Shown: one piece after another, positions 21,331 to 33,338 of the stretch
Layout: every line of letters starts with the position of its first letter
Numbering within the stretch: position 1 is the first letter of the stretch
Source of the DNA: Ajuga chamaepitys
Lineage: Eukaryota > Streptophyta > Magnoliopsida > Lamiales > Lamiaceae
Length of the DNA stretch: 64,000 nucleotides
Assembly: GCA_958295605.1 (NCBI GenBank)
Contig: OY282504.1
Span: 41,687,133-41,751,132 of the forward strand
Direction: 5' to 3'
Program-made: the position numbers and the translations under genes
The notes under the pieces: generated by a model
What the model was told of the DNA's origin: nothing
Databases searched by the model: none
What the model saw: the letters and a program-made list of their open reading frames with translations, nothing else

Positions 21331-21840
21331 TAATCCCTATTTCCACCACTAGACATTGAATTTTCGAGGAGGTCTAGTTTTTTATTCTCCCTCCTCCAGA
21401 CTCCAAATCTAGCTCTGCAAGTTCCGTAGCGTAGCTCTTGGCATCCTCATGGCCTCTGCCAAGTCTCATACCCATCCGAGGCTCCCTCCTCCGAGGGCCG
21501 CCCACACACTACATATTGTTCCCGATTAGTGCCGTTGTGGTGCCACACTTTATTAATTCGCGCCAAAGCCTACTCAAACGAACTTGTATCGTGGTGAAAT
21601 TTTGTGGAGAGACTCCCGACACCTCAAGAAAGTTCCCCCTTCGAATATCTCCGTGGGATTAATTCATTAAGACCTTCTGCTCCGCGACTTCCTCCAGCCC
21701 GCTCGCATACTCACTCGGCAATCTGCCTTCCGCTACGCATCTCGACAACGCGAATGCGCGTGCCTCTTGCGTCACGAATAACTTATCCCACCTAATCTCG
21801 GACAATCCCGAGACTTAGGTGTTATCCCATGACAAATAGG
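21331..21840. other. GC-rich unassigned repeat, right part, with hairpin
   Basis: This resumes the GC-rich block of 14160-15594. No protein homology was found. Near its end, 21779-21836 forms a long stem (CCTAATCTCGG..CCCGAGAcTTAGG, with outer GGGATAA/TTATCCC arms), like a MITE or element terminus. Beyond 21840 composition returns to AT-rich. Confidence 0.45.
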
Positions 21841-22969
21841 ATGGTGCTCAGAGGTAGAAGTTGTCGACTTATTCCCTATCAGATGGAATAAGAAGAATAA
21901 TTTTGTCTATCTAGAAGGTATTGAAAATTTAAAATATAATTAAATAAATAGTAGAGTTTGTCATACATTGTAATGAGTTTCATTAGACAATAAAATTTTC
22001 ATAAATTAATTGAAAGACCTGCCAATCTAGTAGGCCCCTTAAATGATATATTAATATATGATTTATTTTTACTTGTTAATGACTTATTTGAACTTTCATA
22101 TTATATTAAAACGAGATGTTTATTTTTTAAAACAGACTCTTTTTTAGGCGAAAAAATAATTTTAAAATAGAAATGTATTTATAAAATAAGGGCGTACATT
22201 GTCGGGCCAGCCCATGACCTGTGGGGTCGGGCCTTCAAGTTAAGATTGTTATGACCCCGCTCGTCTAAAGTGTTGGGCGAGATCGGTCGATTCATTGGAT
22301 CAGATCGATTTTGTCACCTCTAAATGATAATAATAATTTTAAGTATTTATAATGACTAATCCTATGAAGGTTGAAATGAATGACTAATCTCATGGATATG
22401 GTCATATGGAAGTCAGTGATGTAACAAATTGAGTCAGCCGAGTTGAAAGCCTCGAGCTCAAACTCGGCCAAAGTACTCGAGGCTCGAGCTCAATCGAATC
22501 CATATATTTCAAGTCCGGCTTTAATTTGGTATACTGGAAAAGAAATTAAAGAGGAGGAGGAATGGACAAATAAGTCACCATCTAAATTTCATCTATCATA
22601 TCAAATTTCTTAATTTTCTCCCTCTTTCCTTTATATTAACATTATATATTTCCATTAATTTTAAATCTTCGATAATTAGATATGGTAAGTTAGATAATTA
22701 AAGATTTTATTGAAATAATGATTGAAGTAATATTGAAAATATGAAAAAAAAAAAAAATCTAATAGAACTATTTTAGAGCGGCGTACAAAACCTAAAAAAC
22801 AACAAAAGAGAAAAGAGGTAATACCACGGATGGAAATGGGAGTGAACATGAATCTGACGTTTTCGTTCCCGCTTCATTGCTTCATACCAATTATGTCGAC
22901 CTACTTCACCAACATTTATTTTAAATCACGTGATAAATCTCAAAACAAACATCACATTTTGTACTTCCG

Positions 22970-23009
<40 letters not shown>

Positions 23010-23482
23010 AAACAAATTGACACATTGGATATCTCCGGGCCCGACCCTCTGAGGCCTGTGAGTTCCACACCACCTATTCAGATCCATTCTGCTTGTATCC
23101 ACCCCTTCTGGATCGCATCTCGCTAAATTTTTATTGAATTGTGTGTAGTATAAAATACTTCACTCGCCCATACATTTTACTTTGTAAATTCCTGATTCTA
23201 CACAAATGTAATAACTTTCCATTTGCAAGATTTTCTGCCAAATAAACTTCTATTTTTCTCATCACGCAGTGAATAACAGCCATGCCTAATGCAATTTTGT
23301 GTCAAGTTGTAAGAAAGTATTGTATTTACTGATATCTAAAAAAGCTGAAACATATGTGCATACAAAGTATATGGCATTTACACAGTTACAATGAAGCAAC
23401 GGTGTCTAATACAGCAACAAGGTCACAAACCGGACGAAAAAGTGCTCACACAACATATATAGAGCCACAGAACATGATTTAG
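21841..23482. other. AT-rich sequence without a recognised gene
   Basis: There is no open frame with homology. It contains an A-run of about 30 at 22977-23008. At 23270-23370 is a segment (..GCCATGCCTAATGCAATTTT..TTGTAAGA..) that resembles 28045-28130 in the 3' flank of the CNL gene, suggesting an old local duplication. Confidence 0.5.
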
Positions 23483-24166
23483 AGGATGTTTGGTCAAGCT
23501 TATAAGCTCAAAATATCTTATAAAACATTTGAGAGCTTATAAGCTCTTCAAACGTTTTTGACAAAATAAAATGTTAAACAACTTATAAGATATAAGAGCA
23601 TCTCCAGCCCAGCGCTTGCTGGGCGTGGAGATGCCCCTGTTCACCACTTTTTCAATCCAGCCCAGCGCTCATCTTTGCGCTTATCCAGTGTGGGGTTAAC
23701 AGGTCGCGTTCAATTGAACGCGACACTATTCACTCACGCTGCCCCCCCCCCCCCCCCCCCCTTTTTTTTATATATATATATTTTTTTTTTTTGTTTAATT
23801 AAATTATGTATTTATGTTGATTTTGTAACTAATATTATGCATTTGTGTTAATTTTGTTGTATTATGTTAATTAATGTGTGTACCCATTATATTTTAAAAT
23901 TAACATAAATTAGTTTTATTAAAATTAAAAATTTATTCCGACTAAAATTAAATGTTAGTTATATTTTTCGCATCCTCTAATTTACTTAAGTTTATTTTAG
24001 CAAATTATGAATTAATTAATTATTATAAAATAATATGTTAAGATATTCACAAAAATTACAATAAAAACATACATATAAATGTTACTAATCGAAGTACTAA
24101 ATTAAAAATTCAAAATACACCACACCTCACACATACTACAATTATCGAAATACTACTAAAACAAAT

Positions 24167-25239
24167 TTAATATGGACCAAGATTACTGTCGGACCCCCCA
24201 ATATCTCGAAAGTTTACACCGTAAGCATCGAACATATTATCAGTAGGTGCTGGCTGTGACTGCATCTCTCGCTTTTGCATAATTTTTATTTGCTCTTTCC
24301 GAAAAAACTCACGGCGGGCGAAATCTGGGATGGTTTCTAGATCCATCATTAGGATCTTGTTTTCCTCTGTCCAAGTGTTGGTATCAGCTAATTGCTTATG
24401 CGCATCGACCATTTGTCTACATGTTGCAGCCTTTTGTTTTTCTGCCTCACGTTTTTCAATCAGAAATTCAACGCTTAAATCCCTTTTTAGATTATTCTGA
24501 ATCATGAGATCACGAAATTTTTCATTTTCGCTTCTGATCTCATTTAGTGCAGTGGAGACATCATCATTCATTTTTCTCTTCAGTTTGGATTTTTTCATAC
24601 CTAATGGTCGCCCTGAACCTGAAGAAGAACCACCGCCAGCGTTACCGTCACTTAGATTAATTGAAAATGTAGGTACATCTGGAGTAGGTGAGAGTGGTGA
24701 GTCTGGCATCTCATCAGATTGTGAGTGGCTAACTTCACGGCGAGGCCTATGAGACACTGTTTCGAACTTTTCTATGTGTCTCATCAGTTCCCAGACATGT
24801 TTCATCCTGAACGCTCCCTTGTTTTTTGGATCATTTTTGTACAGAAGCCTTGCTTGTTTAAGCTATATAATATAAATAACGACGAGTTAAAAAAAAAAAA
24901 AGAAGAGCGATAACTTTTTGAAAAATTAAATCGATCTAAGAGACTACTTACGATGTCGCTTTCATTTGCCCCGCTAGGGTGTAGCAGTTCTACTTGTTCG
25001 TAGCTAGCCTTGAATTTGGCGATACTAGTCAGGATGGTATCCATGCGACACTCTACGGATCTTTGATTACGAACTGGCCACCCCGTTTCAACAACCTTGG
25101 AGTTGTATAGAGTATGGACACGCCCCCAAAACGTCTTTTGGGGTTGATATCTCCCCACTTCTGGATCCTCGGAGATTTGGATCCAACTCTCACATAGGAG
25201 GATATCTTCTGGGGAATTGTACTTGCCTTGGTTAGCCAT
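24167..25239 (-). CDS. Harbinger ORF1, Myb/SANT-like protein (two exons)
   Basis: Exon 1 is 25239-24952 and exon 2 is 24862-24167, joined in phase 0 across an 89-bp intron with GTAAGT at 24951 and a TATATAG acceptor ending at 24863; product 327 aa. Residues 1-105 form the Myb/SANT-like domain typical of Harbinger ORF1: SPEDILLCESWIQISEDP, then FWGRVHTLYN, then RSVECRMDTIL; exon 2 opens LKQARLLYKNDPKNKGAFRM. A Ser/Gly-rich middle follows, then a basic patch (KKSKLKRKMND) that may be a nuclear signal, a charged helical region and the C-terminus GGSDSNLGPY. In studied relatives this partner binds element ends and brings the transposase to the nucleus; that role is inferred here. A similar but broken copy lies at 33339-34304. 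Confidence 0.85.
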
Positions 25240-25612
25240 TTGTAAGTGAGAAGCAGAAAATTAGATATTTGGAGTGTAGATGTGTGTGAAAATATGTGAT
25301 GAGGTGAATGGTATTTATAGAGGAATGCATATGTTAGGGTAGGTGAGAAAGATAATGAGAAACGGTGGGTGGGAAATTATTGCTGATAAAGTTAGTGGGA
25401 GTGATAGGTGAGAAACGGTGGGTGGGAAATTATTGCTGATAATAAAGTTAGTGGGAACGGTAGGTGAGAAACGGTGGGTGGGAAATTATTGCTGATAATA
25501 AAGTTAGTGGGAACGGTAGGTGAGAAATTTTATTATAAAAAGAAGTACATCATATGCTTGTTTTTGCAACCCTCTCATTTCTTTTTCAATCCCTACAAAC
25601 AACACCACAAAT
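25240..25612. promoter_or_regulatory. Shared divergent promoter with triple repeat
   Basis: The region between the two divergent Harbinger genes has a minus-strand TATA box (TATAAATA, 25311-25318) about 75 bp before the ORF1 ATG and a plus-strand TATTATAAAAAG (25530-25541) about 75 bp before the transposase ATG. Between them, 25357-25533 holds three tandem copies of a unit of about 56-60 bp with GAGAAACGGTGGGTGGGAAA and ATTATTGCTGATAA. Confidence 0.6.
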
Positions 25613-26957
25613 ATGAACCCAAATCATAGCGGCCCTTCTTATTTATTTTCTTCATCAAGCTCATCCGATGATGAAATTGAAGAGCTCATAAATAGTTACG
25701 ATTTAGACAACCAAATCATAGCCCAACAGATTTACAATAATAACCTCATCATTGCATCATATCTTACTCAGATTGATTCAACATCTCATGGCGGATCGGT
25801 CCTCGGTCGTAGAACGGTTAATCGTGACCGTGAAACTGCAGCACGAAGGCTATTCAACGACTACTTCGCTGAACATCCCACTTACGACGAAGATCAATTT
25901 CGTAGGCGTTTTCGAATGTCTCGGAACTTGTTCATTCGCATTGGAGATGCTGCCAAAGCCCACGATGAATATTTTCTACAGAGACGAGATGCCACCGGAA
26001 GGCTTGGACTATCCACACTTCAAAAGACAACAACTGCGATACGGATATTAGCGTATGCATTACCAGCCGATGCAACGGACGAGTACATCAACATTGGTGA
26101 GTCTACTGCAATTGAATGTTTAAAGAGATTTTGTCATGCTGTCGTAGAGATATTTGGTGACCAATATCTTAGGGCGCCTAATACAAATGACATTGCTAGA
26201 CTACTCCATATTGGCAAACAGCGTGGATTCCCCGGAATGTTGGGTAGTCTAGATTATGCATTGGCGTTGGAAAAATTGTCCAGCAGGATGGGCGGGGCAG
26301 TATGCAGGCCGTAGTGGTCATCCGACTATTATTCTTGAAGCAGTAGCTGATTATGATCTATGGATCTGGCATGCTTATTTCGACATGCCCGGAACTAATA
26401 ATGATATTAATGTGTTGGAAAGATCTCATCTTTTCTCTAATCTTGCTAGAGGTATTGCTCCCCCAGCAAATTACGTTCTTCGGGGGGAGGAGCACTCTAT
26501 GGGATATTATTTAGCCGACAACATATATCCCAAGTGGTCGACACTTGTACAAACAATTCGAGAGCCAGACAATAGAAAAATAGAGTATTACGCATGGAGA
26601 CAAGAAGCGTGTAGAAAAGATGTAGAACGTGCATTCGGAGTTCTCCAAAGTCGTTTTGCTATAGTAGCAAATTCTGCTCGTTTTTGGAGCAAACATGACC
26701 TTCAAGATATTATGACTGCGTGCATAATTATGCATAACATGATCATCGAGTATCAACGAGATCTTGAAGCACCTATTGCATTTGCACCAGAGGTACCAGA
26801 ACCAGGGGTCGAGATTTTAGATAGAGATAACGAGCAGGTTTTTGAAGCATTTCTATCCCGATTCCACCGAATTAAAGACAAAGATGCTCATTACAAGCTC
26901 CGTAATGACTTGATCGATCATATGTGGGAAGAGTATTCTAATAATTTAGTTAATTGA
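25613..26957 (+). pseudogene. PIF/Harbinger DDE transposase, single frameshift
   Basis: It starts MNPNHSGPSYLFSSSSSSDD; an in-frame upstream ATG at 25520 lies before the TATA-like box and is less likely. An N-terminal helix-turn-helix-like part (RRRFRMSRNLFIRI, then LSTLQKTTTAIRILAY) leads to the catalytic core. The first Asp is in GMLGSLD (residue 214); immediately after it, at 26255, two bases are missing where relatives read GSLDCMHW. The rest continues in the next frame: the second Asp in YFDMPGTNNDINVL and the Glu in DVERAFGVLQSRFAIV. It ends at a TGA after EEYSNNLVN. Ignoring the lesion the product would be about 448 aa, a normal length. It cuts and pastes DNA at TAA targets together with ORF1. 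With one lesion only, the death is recent, or the 2-bp gap is an assembly error. Confidence 0.85.
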
Positions 26958-27335
26958 TGTATTTTGTAATTTTTACTTATTTTCCGTCGATTTTTATTTT
27001 ATGTAATATTTGATTTTAATTATAATATTATGAAATTTATTATCCCGAATATATATAAAAAATATATAAGTATATTAGCAAATTAGAATTACTTAAGAAA
27101 AATAATACATAAAAGAAATTATTTAAAGGGAATATTCTTTGTGGTGCAAAATGCAGCGCAGACGGCTGGAGCTCCGCGCTGCACTTCGTGCTGGACTAGA
27201 GTATCTCCAGCGCTGGACCAACGCCAACGACTGGAGATGCTCTAAATATAAGTTTTAAGAGTTTATAAGCTCCAAAATAAATAAGTTTCTCTAGTCCATC
27301 TTATTTTTTAAATTCTTAATAATTATAAGCAAATT

Positions 27336-27460
27336 TGACACACCACACACTCCAGACGATACACAGACAAGACACACACTACATACACAAAACACACAAT
27401 ACACACAACACACCACACACAACACTTTTCACACACTTCCCACACTCGTCAAAATGTGTG
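27336..27460. repeat. CA-rich tract in the MITE
   Basis: ACACACCACACACT-type units repeat for about 125 bp; they are the complement of the minisatellite at 19257-19565. Confidence 0.8.
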
Positions 27461-27869
27461 TTTGATAGTAGTTTTCGAATTAGGCCCCAAATCCATGCTA
27501 AATTACTCATTCACGTGCAAGCTTATAAGTTATTTTATCCAAGCACTATTAATTTATAAACTCTTGAGAAATTACATCTTATAAGCTCTTGAAAGAACTT
27601 ATAAGATGTCTGAGCTTATAAGATGTTAAACTATGCTTAGCCAAATACCCACTTACTCCTTATAAACAAATTTTTTTATGGGAGAAGCATGATAGAAAGA
27701 AAGAATATCCGAAAATTTAGGCTGCTAATATGCAATCTCAACTTTTCACATACTCTTTCCTTTTTATTCTATTTTCCATGGTCCTATCCCATCTAAGGGA
27801 TGTACTTAATATTGTAAATAGTTTTAAAAAGTTTTAAAAAATAAAATAACAGTAATCACCTCATAAAAT

Positions 27870-28620
27870 GGAAAAACGAGTGTAGTATCAGTTAGTGACT
27901 GATTGTCCACATTCCACTGAACAGCATTTGCCAAATTCTCATTTTACTCTTGAAAAATTAACTCAGAAAAGCACAAGGAGGAGAACGAGACACTAAAAAG
28001 ACACAGTTAAACAAGATGCCAGTTTCAAACTTCAATGCAACAAGATCAGCCACGCCTAATGCAATTTTATGTGAATTTGTAAGATAAACGTAGTGTGTTA
28101 TTTACTGTTACATAAAAGCTCATAGATACAGGGACGATTGAATGGAACTTTAATGACAACATAGTTACAGTCAAACAACATTTAAGCACAAACAACAACG
28201 ATCACAAATGTTCTCAACAAACGGTAGCAGTGAAATGAGTGAAACATAATTCAAGGAAAGATATGTTATATTAATGGAATCAACATAACATAAACAGAAT
28301 ACAGGCCAGCATTGACTGGAGCAAAACAAAGATGATGAGAGAAGTATGGTATCTGAAGATTAGTAGCCTAATAAGCGATATAACTGTCACTTTTTCTCTC
28401 TTCTTTGATCCCTATATTCATGGTTGTGGAGGGGTGAAGGGGGGAGGAAATTATTTCATAGAATGACAAGGAGTAGTATCAGTTAGTGACCTTATTATCC
28501 AAATTTCACTGAACAGTATTTGCCAAATTATCATTGCACTGCTAAAACATCAACTCCAAAAGCATATGGAGACGCCAAAGAGACACAGTTGATCAAGGAA
28601 CAAACATATTCTATTACTTG
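27870..28620. repeat. Direct duplication in the CNL 3' flank
   Basis: The order GTAGTATCAGTTAGTGAC, then CACTGAACAG.ATTTGCCAAAT, then AAAGACACAGTT-like blocks occurs at 27880-28010 and again at 28468-28600. A further segment after the first copy (28040-28130) resembles 23270-23370. This looks like remains of local duplication around the resistance gene. Confidence 0.65.
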
Positions 28621-28786
28621 GATCGGCCAATGTTTTCAGTTAGAGAGAAGCTGCGACTAATTAATATATAACATGGGAAAACAAGAAACCCGAGAAAAAT
28701 TATTTGAAAGTTTTATGATTATTATTTCAAAGTAGTTTTACTTGCCTTTCCAGCTAGAGTAAAGGGCGGCCCACCATTCAGATTCT

Positions 28787-31700
28787 TCAGTAGGAAAGGG
28801 AGAGATTGAATCGACGAACATTGGCAGTTTGCTGATCTACCTGCTTTCGCTTTACTCCATGAATTTTCTTGGCAGAGACAGCTGCATTCCTGGACCCGTG
28901 CAAGTCCAACAGTTGAAAATTGGGTACACCAGCCAACGCAATTGGAACTTCTTCAAGATTCTCACAGTTCCTCAGCTCAAGGCGCTTAAGCTTAGGGAAG
29001 TGATGGTGAGAGGCAACCCACTTTTCCAAATTTGTCCTTCCAATATGCAACACTTCAAGATGGTGAAAACCTCCATCAGTTGCCTCCCACAACTTACCCC
29101 AAAATGCTCTGTCTTTTAGCTTGAGCACCTCCAGGTTTTCAAGGGATCCTAGGATACACATCTCAGACCAATCGAAACAAGTTCCACTTAATGTTAGCTG
29201 CCTCAATTGAGTTGGGAATTTATTTGCCGGAGGAAGGCAACGCAGTTGGCCTTTAGAAGGCAACCGAGCATAATCATTAACGAGCTTCAGTTTTTCAAGC
29301 TGAGCCAACTTCCCAAAACTAGCAAATGATCCTTTCTTATCCTCCAGAAGCAAGGCCAGTCGCCCTCGAACACCCAATTTTTTCAAATTGCGAGCCCTGC
29401 CAAAAACTTCTTCAGTGCAACTTTCTGGTGAAATTGTTCCAAGTGTTTGAATCTTTTCGCCTCCTTTATTACTTTTGCCAGTCTTGGGCAAAGCAGCAGA
29501 TGCATTTGTCTCGAAATGCCTTAATTGATTCATATTCAGAATATCTACTTTCATATCGAGGGTTCGAGATGTCGTACCAACAATAAAAGTTTGGAGGTTC
29601 CAGAGTTTAGAGAAAGCTGCAGGAAGAACCGCTGAATTGAAGGACAGCGCAATGAACCTTAAATGAAGCAATTGGTAAATGCCACTAGGAAGTTTCGTGA
29701 ATTTGATGGGCATGACATCCAAAACTCTCAGCAGTTTGAAACCTGCAGGAATGGCTGAAACATATTCTGGCTGAATTAGGATTTCATCCTTGGAGAAACA
29801 AACGAAAGAACGGACGCTGGGGCCATAAGGATTTTCAGCAAGGAAGTTCAAGTTATTTGAATGAATACAAAGATGGCGATACTTGTGTCCCTCATAAACT
29901 GGAGGTTTTAAACCTCCATCACTGGATGTGTTAACTTCTTTCAAGAAATTCTCCCCATAAATCCCAGTTTCAGTTATGCAGAAATTACGTATCAAATCAT
30001 GAATGCGGCAAGTTTTAACTTTACCGTTGGCCTTCAACTTGTCGACTGTAACTAAGTTTCTGTTGATCAGATCATCCAAATAGTTTTCTGCAGTTTCTTC
30101 CAGGCTGAAATTATCCTTCTGTTGTATGAATCCTTCTGCGATCCATATCTGGGTCAATTTCCGTGCTGGGATCTCAAAGTCTTCTGGAAATAACCCCACA
30201 GAGAGAAAGCATGTTCTCATGTGATAAGGTAAACTTTCATAGCTCAATGATATAATATTTTTTATGCGTTTCTCTGCATCATGATCATTAAGGTATGTAT
30301 TGAAGCTTTCAAAAACTTCTTGCCAAGTTTTTTTTATGGCACTCATTTCACTTGATGCTGAATATTTTTTGGCAAGCATGTCACCTATAACCACTATTGC
30401 AAGTGGAAGACCACGACATCGCTCTGCAATTAGTTTGCCTTCAGTTTCCAACTCTGTTGGGCATTCGAACCTACCGAAAACCTCCAAACGAAGAAGCGAC
30501 CAACTTTCTTCTAGAGTCAAGAAACGCAACATATGAGAATCTCTTACACGATTCGCATACCAACCCACTTCTGCCTGACGACTGGTTATCAAGACTTTAC
30601 CCTTGCTGTTTCCTGGTAAAGCAATTTGGATTTTATCCCAATCCTCAACGGTCCATACATCATCCATGACAAGAAGGAATTTCTTCCTCATCAGATAACT
30701 TGCAACTAATTCGGGTAACTCCGAATCACTTTTTCTATTAATGTCCTCACCGATCCTAGTGAACTCTTTTAGGATGGAGAGAAATATATCCCTCTTTGAG
30801 AATTCTTGAGAGACATGAATCCATATGCGTACGGGGAACTGGTTTTGGATATGTTGATAATCAAAGACCTTCCTAGCAAGCGTTGTCTTGCCAAGGCCAC
30901 CCATACCGATTATGGGGAGGACATCAAGCTGCTCAGTTTCTTCATTTAGATGTCTCATTAGTTTTTGCACCTCATCTTCAAAACCCACCAGATTGTTTTG
31001 TCTTAATATGGGAGCCTGGTTCATAATTGAATAAAAGCTACAAAATCAGTAACTATTGCATTTCAATGGCTTCTACATTTGATCATTTTTAGTTATTAAA
31101 CATTCTGAACAACTGAATAAGAATGAGATCTTCAATTATAAAACAATTGCTTCTAACTGGTATGAACTTGAAAGGGTCTTGTCAAATAACATAACTGCAA
31201 TGCCAAATTTAAAGGTTTGGAGGCCATTTTACTAACTTGGGACATAGTTCACGCGTGCATTTCTTAAACTCGTATATCTTTTATTTGATAGATCTCACTG
31301 AACTATTTCCTATCCAAGTCATCCAGACAACAATCTTACACATGTAATTCGAAAAGCAAGCTTGTTCAGTGATGGTTGAATCATTACCCTAAAAAAATGA
31401 TGGTTGAATCATCCCATATTTTCCCGTAAATATAGTTTGGAGAGATAGATATACTAATTTTGCACAACGAACGGATTCTAAAAGATGATTATAGTTTTCT
31501 CATATGCAGTCCATATACATGGCAATCACATATGGTGAGTCGTTCTATAATCCATTTATCTCTTCCAGAAGTACTATTATCGAATTTTTAACTTTAAATT
31601 TAGTTGTAAAATCTTAACTAAGGAAGGTCCCAATCAATGTAATCTCGAAAAAATTAATAAGATAAATTAAATAAAAATTTAATCATTCAATAAATCACAT

Positions 31701-32226
31701 GAAATTATTTGCAAATAGATCCTGAGGGGAAGAGGAAATAGAACCCTAAAATAGAATATTAGCTCAAATCAAGATGCATAGATGAAGTAAGAGGGGAAGG
31801 GGGTAAAGCAAAGAAGAAAAATCTCACCTGAGGCTTTATCGGCGGCTTGAAATCTTCAATTCTTCTGGTATGACAATAGATATCTCTGATCTTCTTACGA
31901 ATCGGATCGAGTTTGTCGGATAAGTTTTCCCTCTTCTGGAAAGCTCTGTGATAGTAATTCTTCCACTTGGGCACGGGTGGCTCGCAGAGTATAGAGTCGA
32001 TTATGTCTTCCGCTTCGTAAACTACTTGTCGAATCTGCCGGAGCAGGTCTTGCAACTTCTCGTCTTTTCTAGACTTCTCTGTGGAGTCTCTCAGAAAAGC
32101 TTTAAATAGGAGGAGATCGTTCTGCAGCTCCTCAACCTGGTTCTTGGCATCCTTTATAAATTCCGAATGGCAAAGAAGGAGCTGCTTCAGGCTCTCCAGG
32201 AGGAATTCTACTGCTGCGTCCGCCAT
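28787..32226 (-). CDS. CC-NB-ARC-LRR disease resistance protein (CNL)
   Basis: Proposed exons are 32226-31828 and 31015-28787, joined in phase 0 (CAG before GTGAGA; acceptor ending ACCAG at 31016), giving about 875 aa. Exon 1 is a helical CC domain (MADAAVEFLLESLKQ, with EAEDIIDSIL as the EDVID-type motif). Exon 2 holds the nucleotide switch: P-loop GMGGLGKTT (about residues 170-178), kinase-2 FLLVMDDVW (246-254), GLPLAI (335-340), CFLSVGLFPEDF, and IHD in place of MHD (471-473). A leucine-rich region of about 400 residues follows, with rather irregular repeats. CNLs are cytosolic sensors of pathogen effectors. The style resembles R1/R1A-like late-blight resistance homologues (family knowledge). 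No frameshift or stop is seen, so it may work. An upstream in-frame ATG at 32259 is possible. The whole gene lies between TE blocks. Confidence 0.85.
31016..31827 (-). other. Intron of the CNL gene
   Basis: 812 bp of AT-rich sequence between the CC exon and the NB-ARC exon, with GTGAGA at the donor and a pyrimidine-rich stretch before ACCAG. An alternative acceptor (TTTTGTAG near 31043) would shift the frame. RNA evidence would settle the border. Confidence 0.6.
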
Positions 32227-32623
32227 TGATTCTGACTTCTCTCTAGATCTTTCACCCACATACGTTGAGGGCAGTACCGGTAGTCTAGTTGCACCCGATT
32301 TCGGACTAAACTAATTTTGTAGCTTGCTCCTTTTATTCCTATTTGACTCACCACACAGCCTAAACGAGTCAAACTCGGCCAAAGACCAAATATCTCTCTT
32401 TTAGGTCGTCGCTGCCACAGGCCCACAATGCCCAAGCAATTACACTTCAACTGTTAAAAGAGCGGAACGTTGAGTTCTCTTGTAAAATTGCGGAGCTTTT
32501 AACACTATTAAACAATTAAAAATAGATAAAAATGGTAATTTAGAGGAAATGATTACAAAAAGGTGTTGAATATGTTTGAGAAAGGTTGATGAATTTAGTT
32601 TTTTTTAGTAGTTTCTTGTTCTA

Positions 32624-32843
32624 CTCCCTCCGTTTTATAAAAAATGTCATTTTAACTATTTTTTGAGAAATTAAGAATGGATATTTAATTGGTATATTTT
32701 GTGAAATAAGGAAATAATCAACTAAATTAAGTAGGTTATTTAAGATAATATTTGAATAATTGTAATTTTTTTTTGGTAAAGTGACACTTATTGTGAAATT
32801 TTCCAGAGTGTCTAAAATGACTTTTTTTATGAAATAGGGGGAG
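32624..32843. mobile_element. Stowaway-like MITE
   Basis: 220 bp starting CTCCCTCCGTTTTATAAAAA and ending with its inverted partner (GAAATAGGGGGAG), flanked by TA on both sides (32622-32623, 32844-32845). The CTCCCTCCGT terminus and TA duplication are the Tc1/mariner Stowaway signature. It lies about 400 bp upstream of the CNL start codon. Confidence 0.9.
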
Positions 32844-33338
32844 TATTTTGTAGTTTGTTATTTTGGGTCTTTAAATTGATAATTTAAAGGCCGTCTTTAA
32901 TAATGCATCAAAATAGTGGTAAACACTATTTTTTCATCTTCAACAATGTACAATATTAAACATTACTTTGGTGTTTAGGCAAATTTCACTCGCACACTAC
33001 TTTATTGCACTATTTATTTTCTTATTATTTTTTGTTACTTCTTTTATATTGTATTTAATTGTTATGTATATCTCTAAGTATTAGTAGTGTATTTATGTAT
33101 CAAAATTATTCTTATTAAAAAATAAGTTTATAAACAAAATTTGGAAAAAATATTCAACAATAACAAGAAAAAACAAGGCATTATAAATATTAAATAAAAT
33201 TACAAAAGCGCATGAAATATAAAATTACAACAGTATGAAACATTTAAATAATAACTACAGAAAATTATTAAACAAAATCAAATACGATATAACTAAAATA
33301 GAAATACAAATAGAATATAAAAAATAAATTGATTTTTC

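Larger units (their letters stand above)
23596..27242. mobile_element. PIF/Harbinger transposon, nearly intact
   Basis: 3647 bp, ending in inverted GAGCATCTCCAG / CTGGAGATGCTC with the 3-bp target duplication TAA (23593-23595 and 27243-27245), as expected for PIF/Harbinger. It carries the two diagnostic genes in divergent orientation: a Myb/SANT-like ORF1 on the minus strand (24167-25239) and a DDE transposase on the plus strand (25613-26957). ORF1 is intact after splicing; the transposase has one 2-bp loss. A run of about 20 C follows the left end at 23742. It is inserted in a MITE. Confidence 0.92.
23483..27652. mobile_element. MITE split by a Harbinger element
   Basis: The left end GGATGTTTGGTCAAGC (23483) and right end (reverse complement) GGGTATTTGGCTAAGC (to 27652) match the MITE at 19067. 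Its two parts, 23483-23595 and 27243-27652, were separated by the Harbinger insertion. The right part holds a CA-rich tract at 27336-27460, the complement of the TG-rich core in the other copy. Confidence 0.65.

Noticed and set aside
32227..32259. Longer CNL start at 32259 (MGERSREKSES..)
   Set aside because: MADAAVEFLLE at 32226 is the usual beginning of this family; the extra residues are basic and unlike it. Kept only as an alternative.
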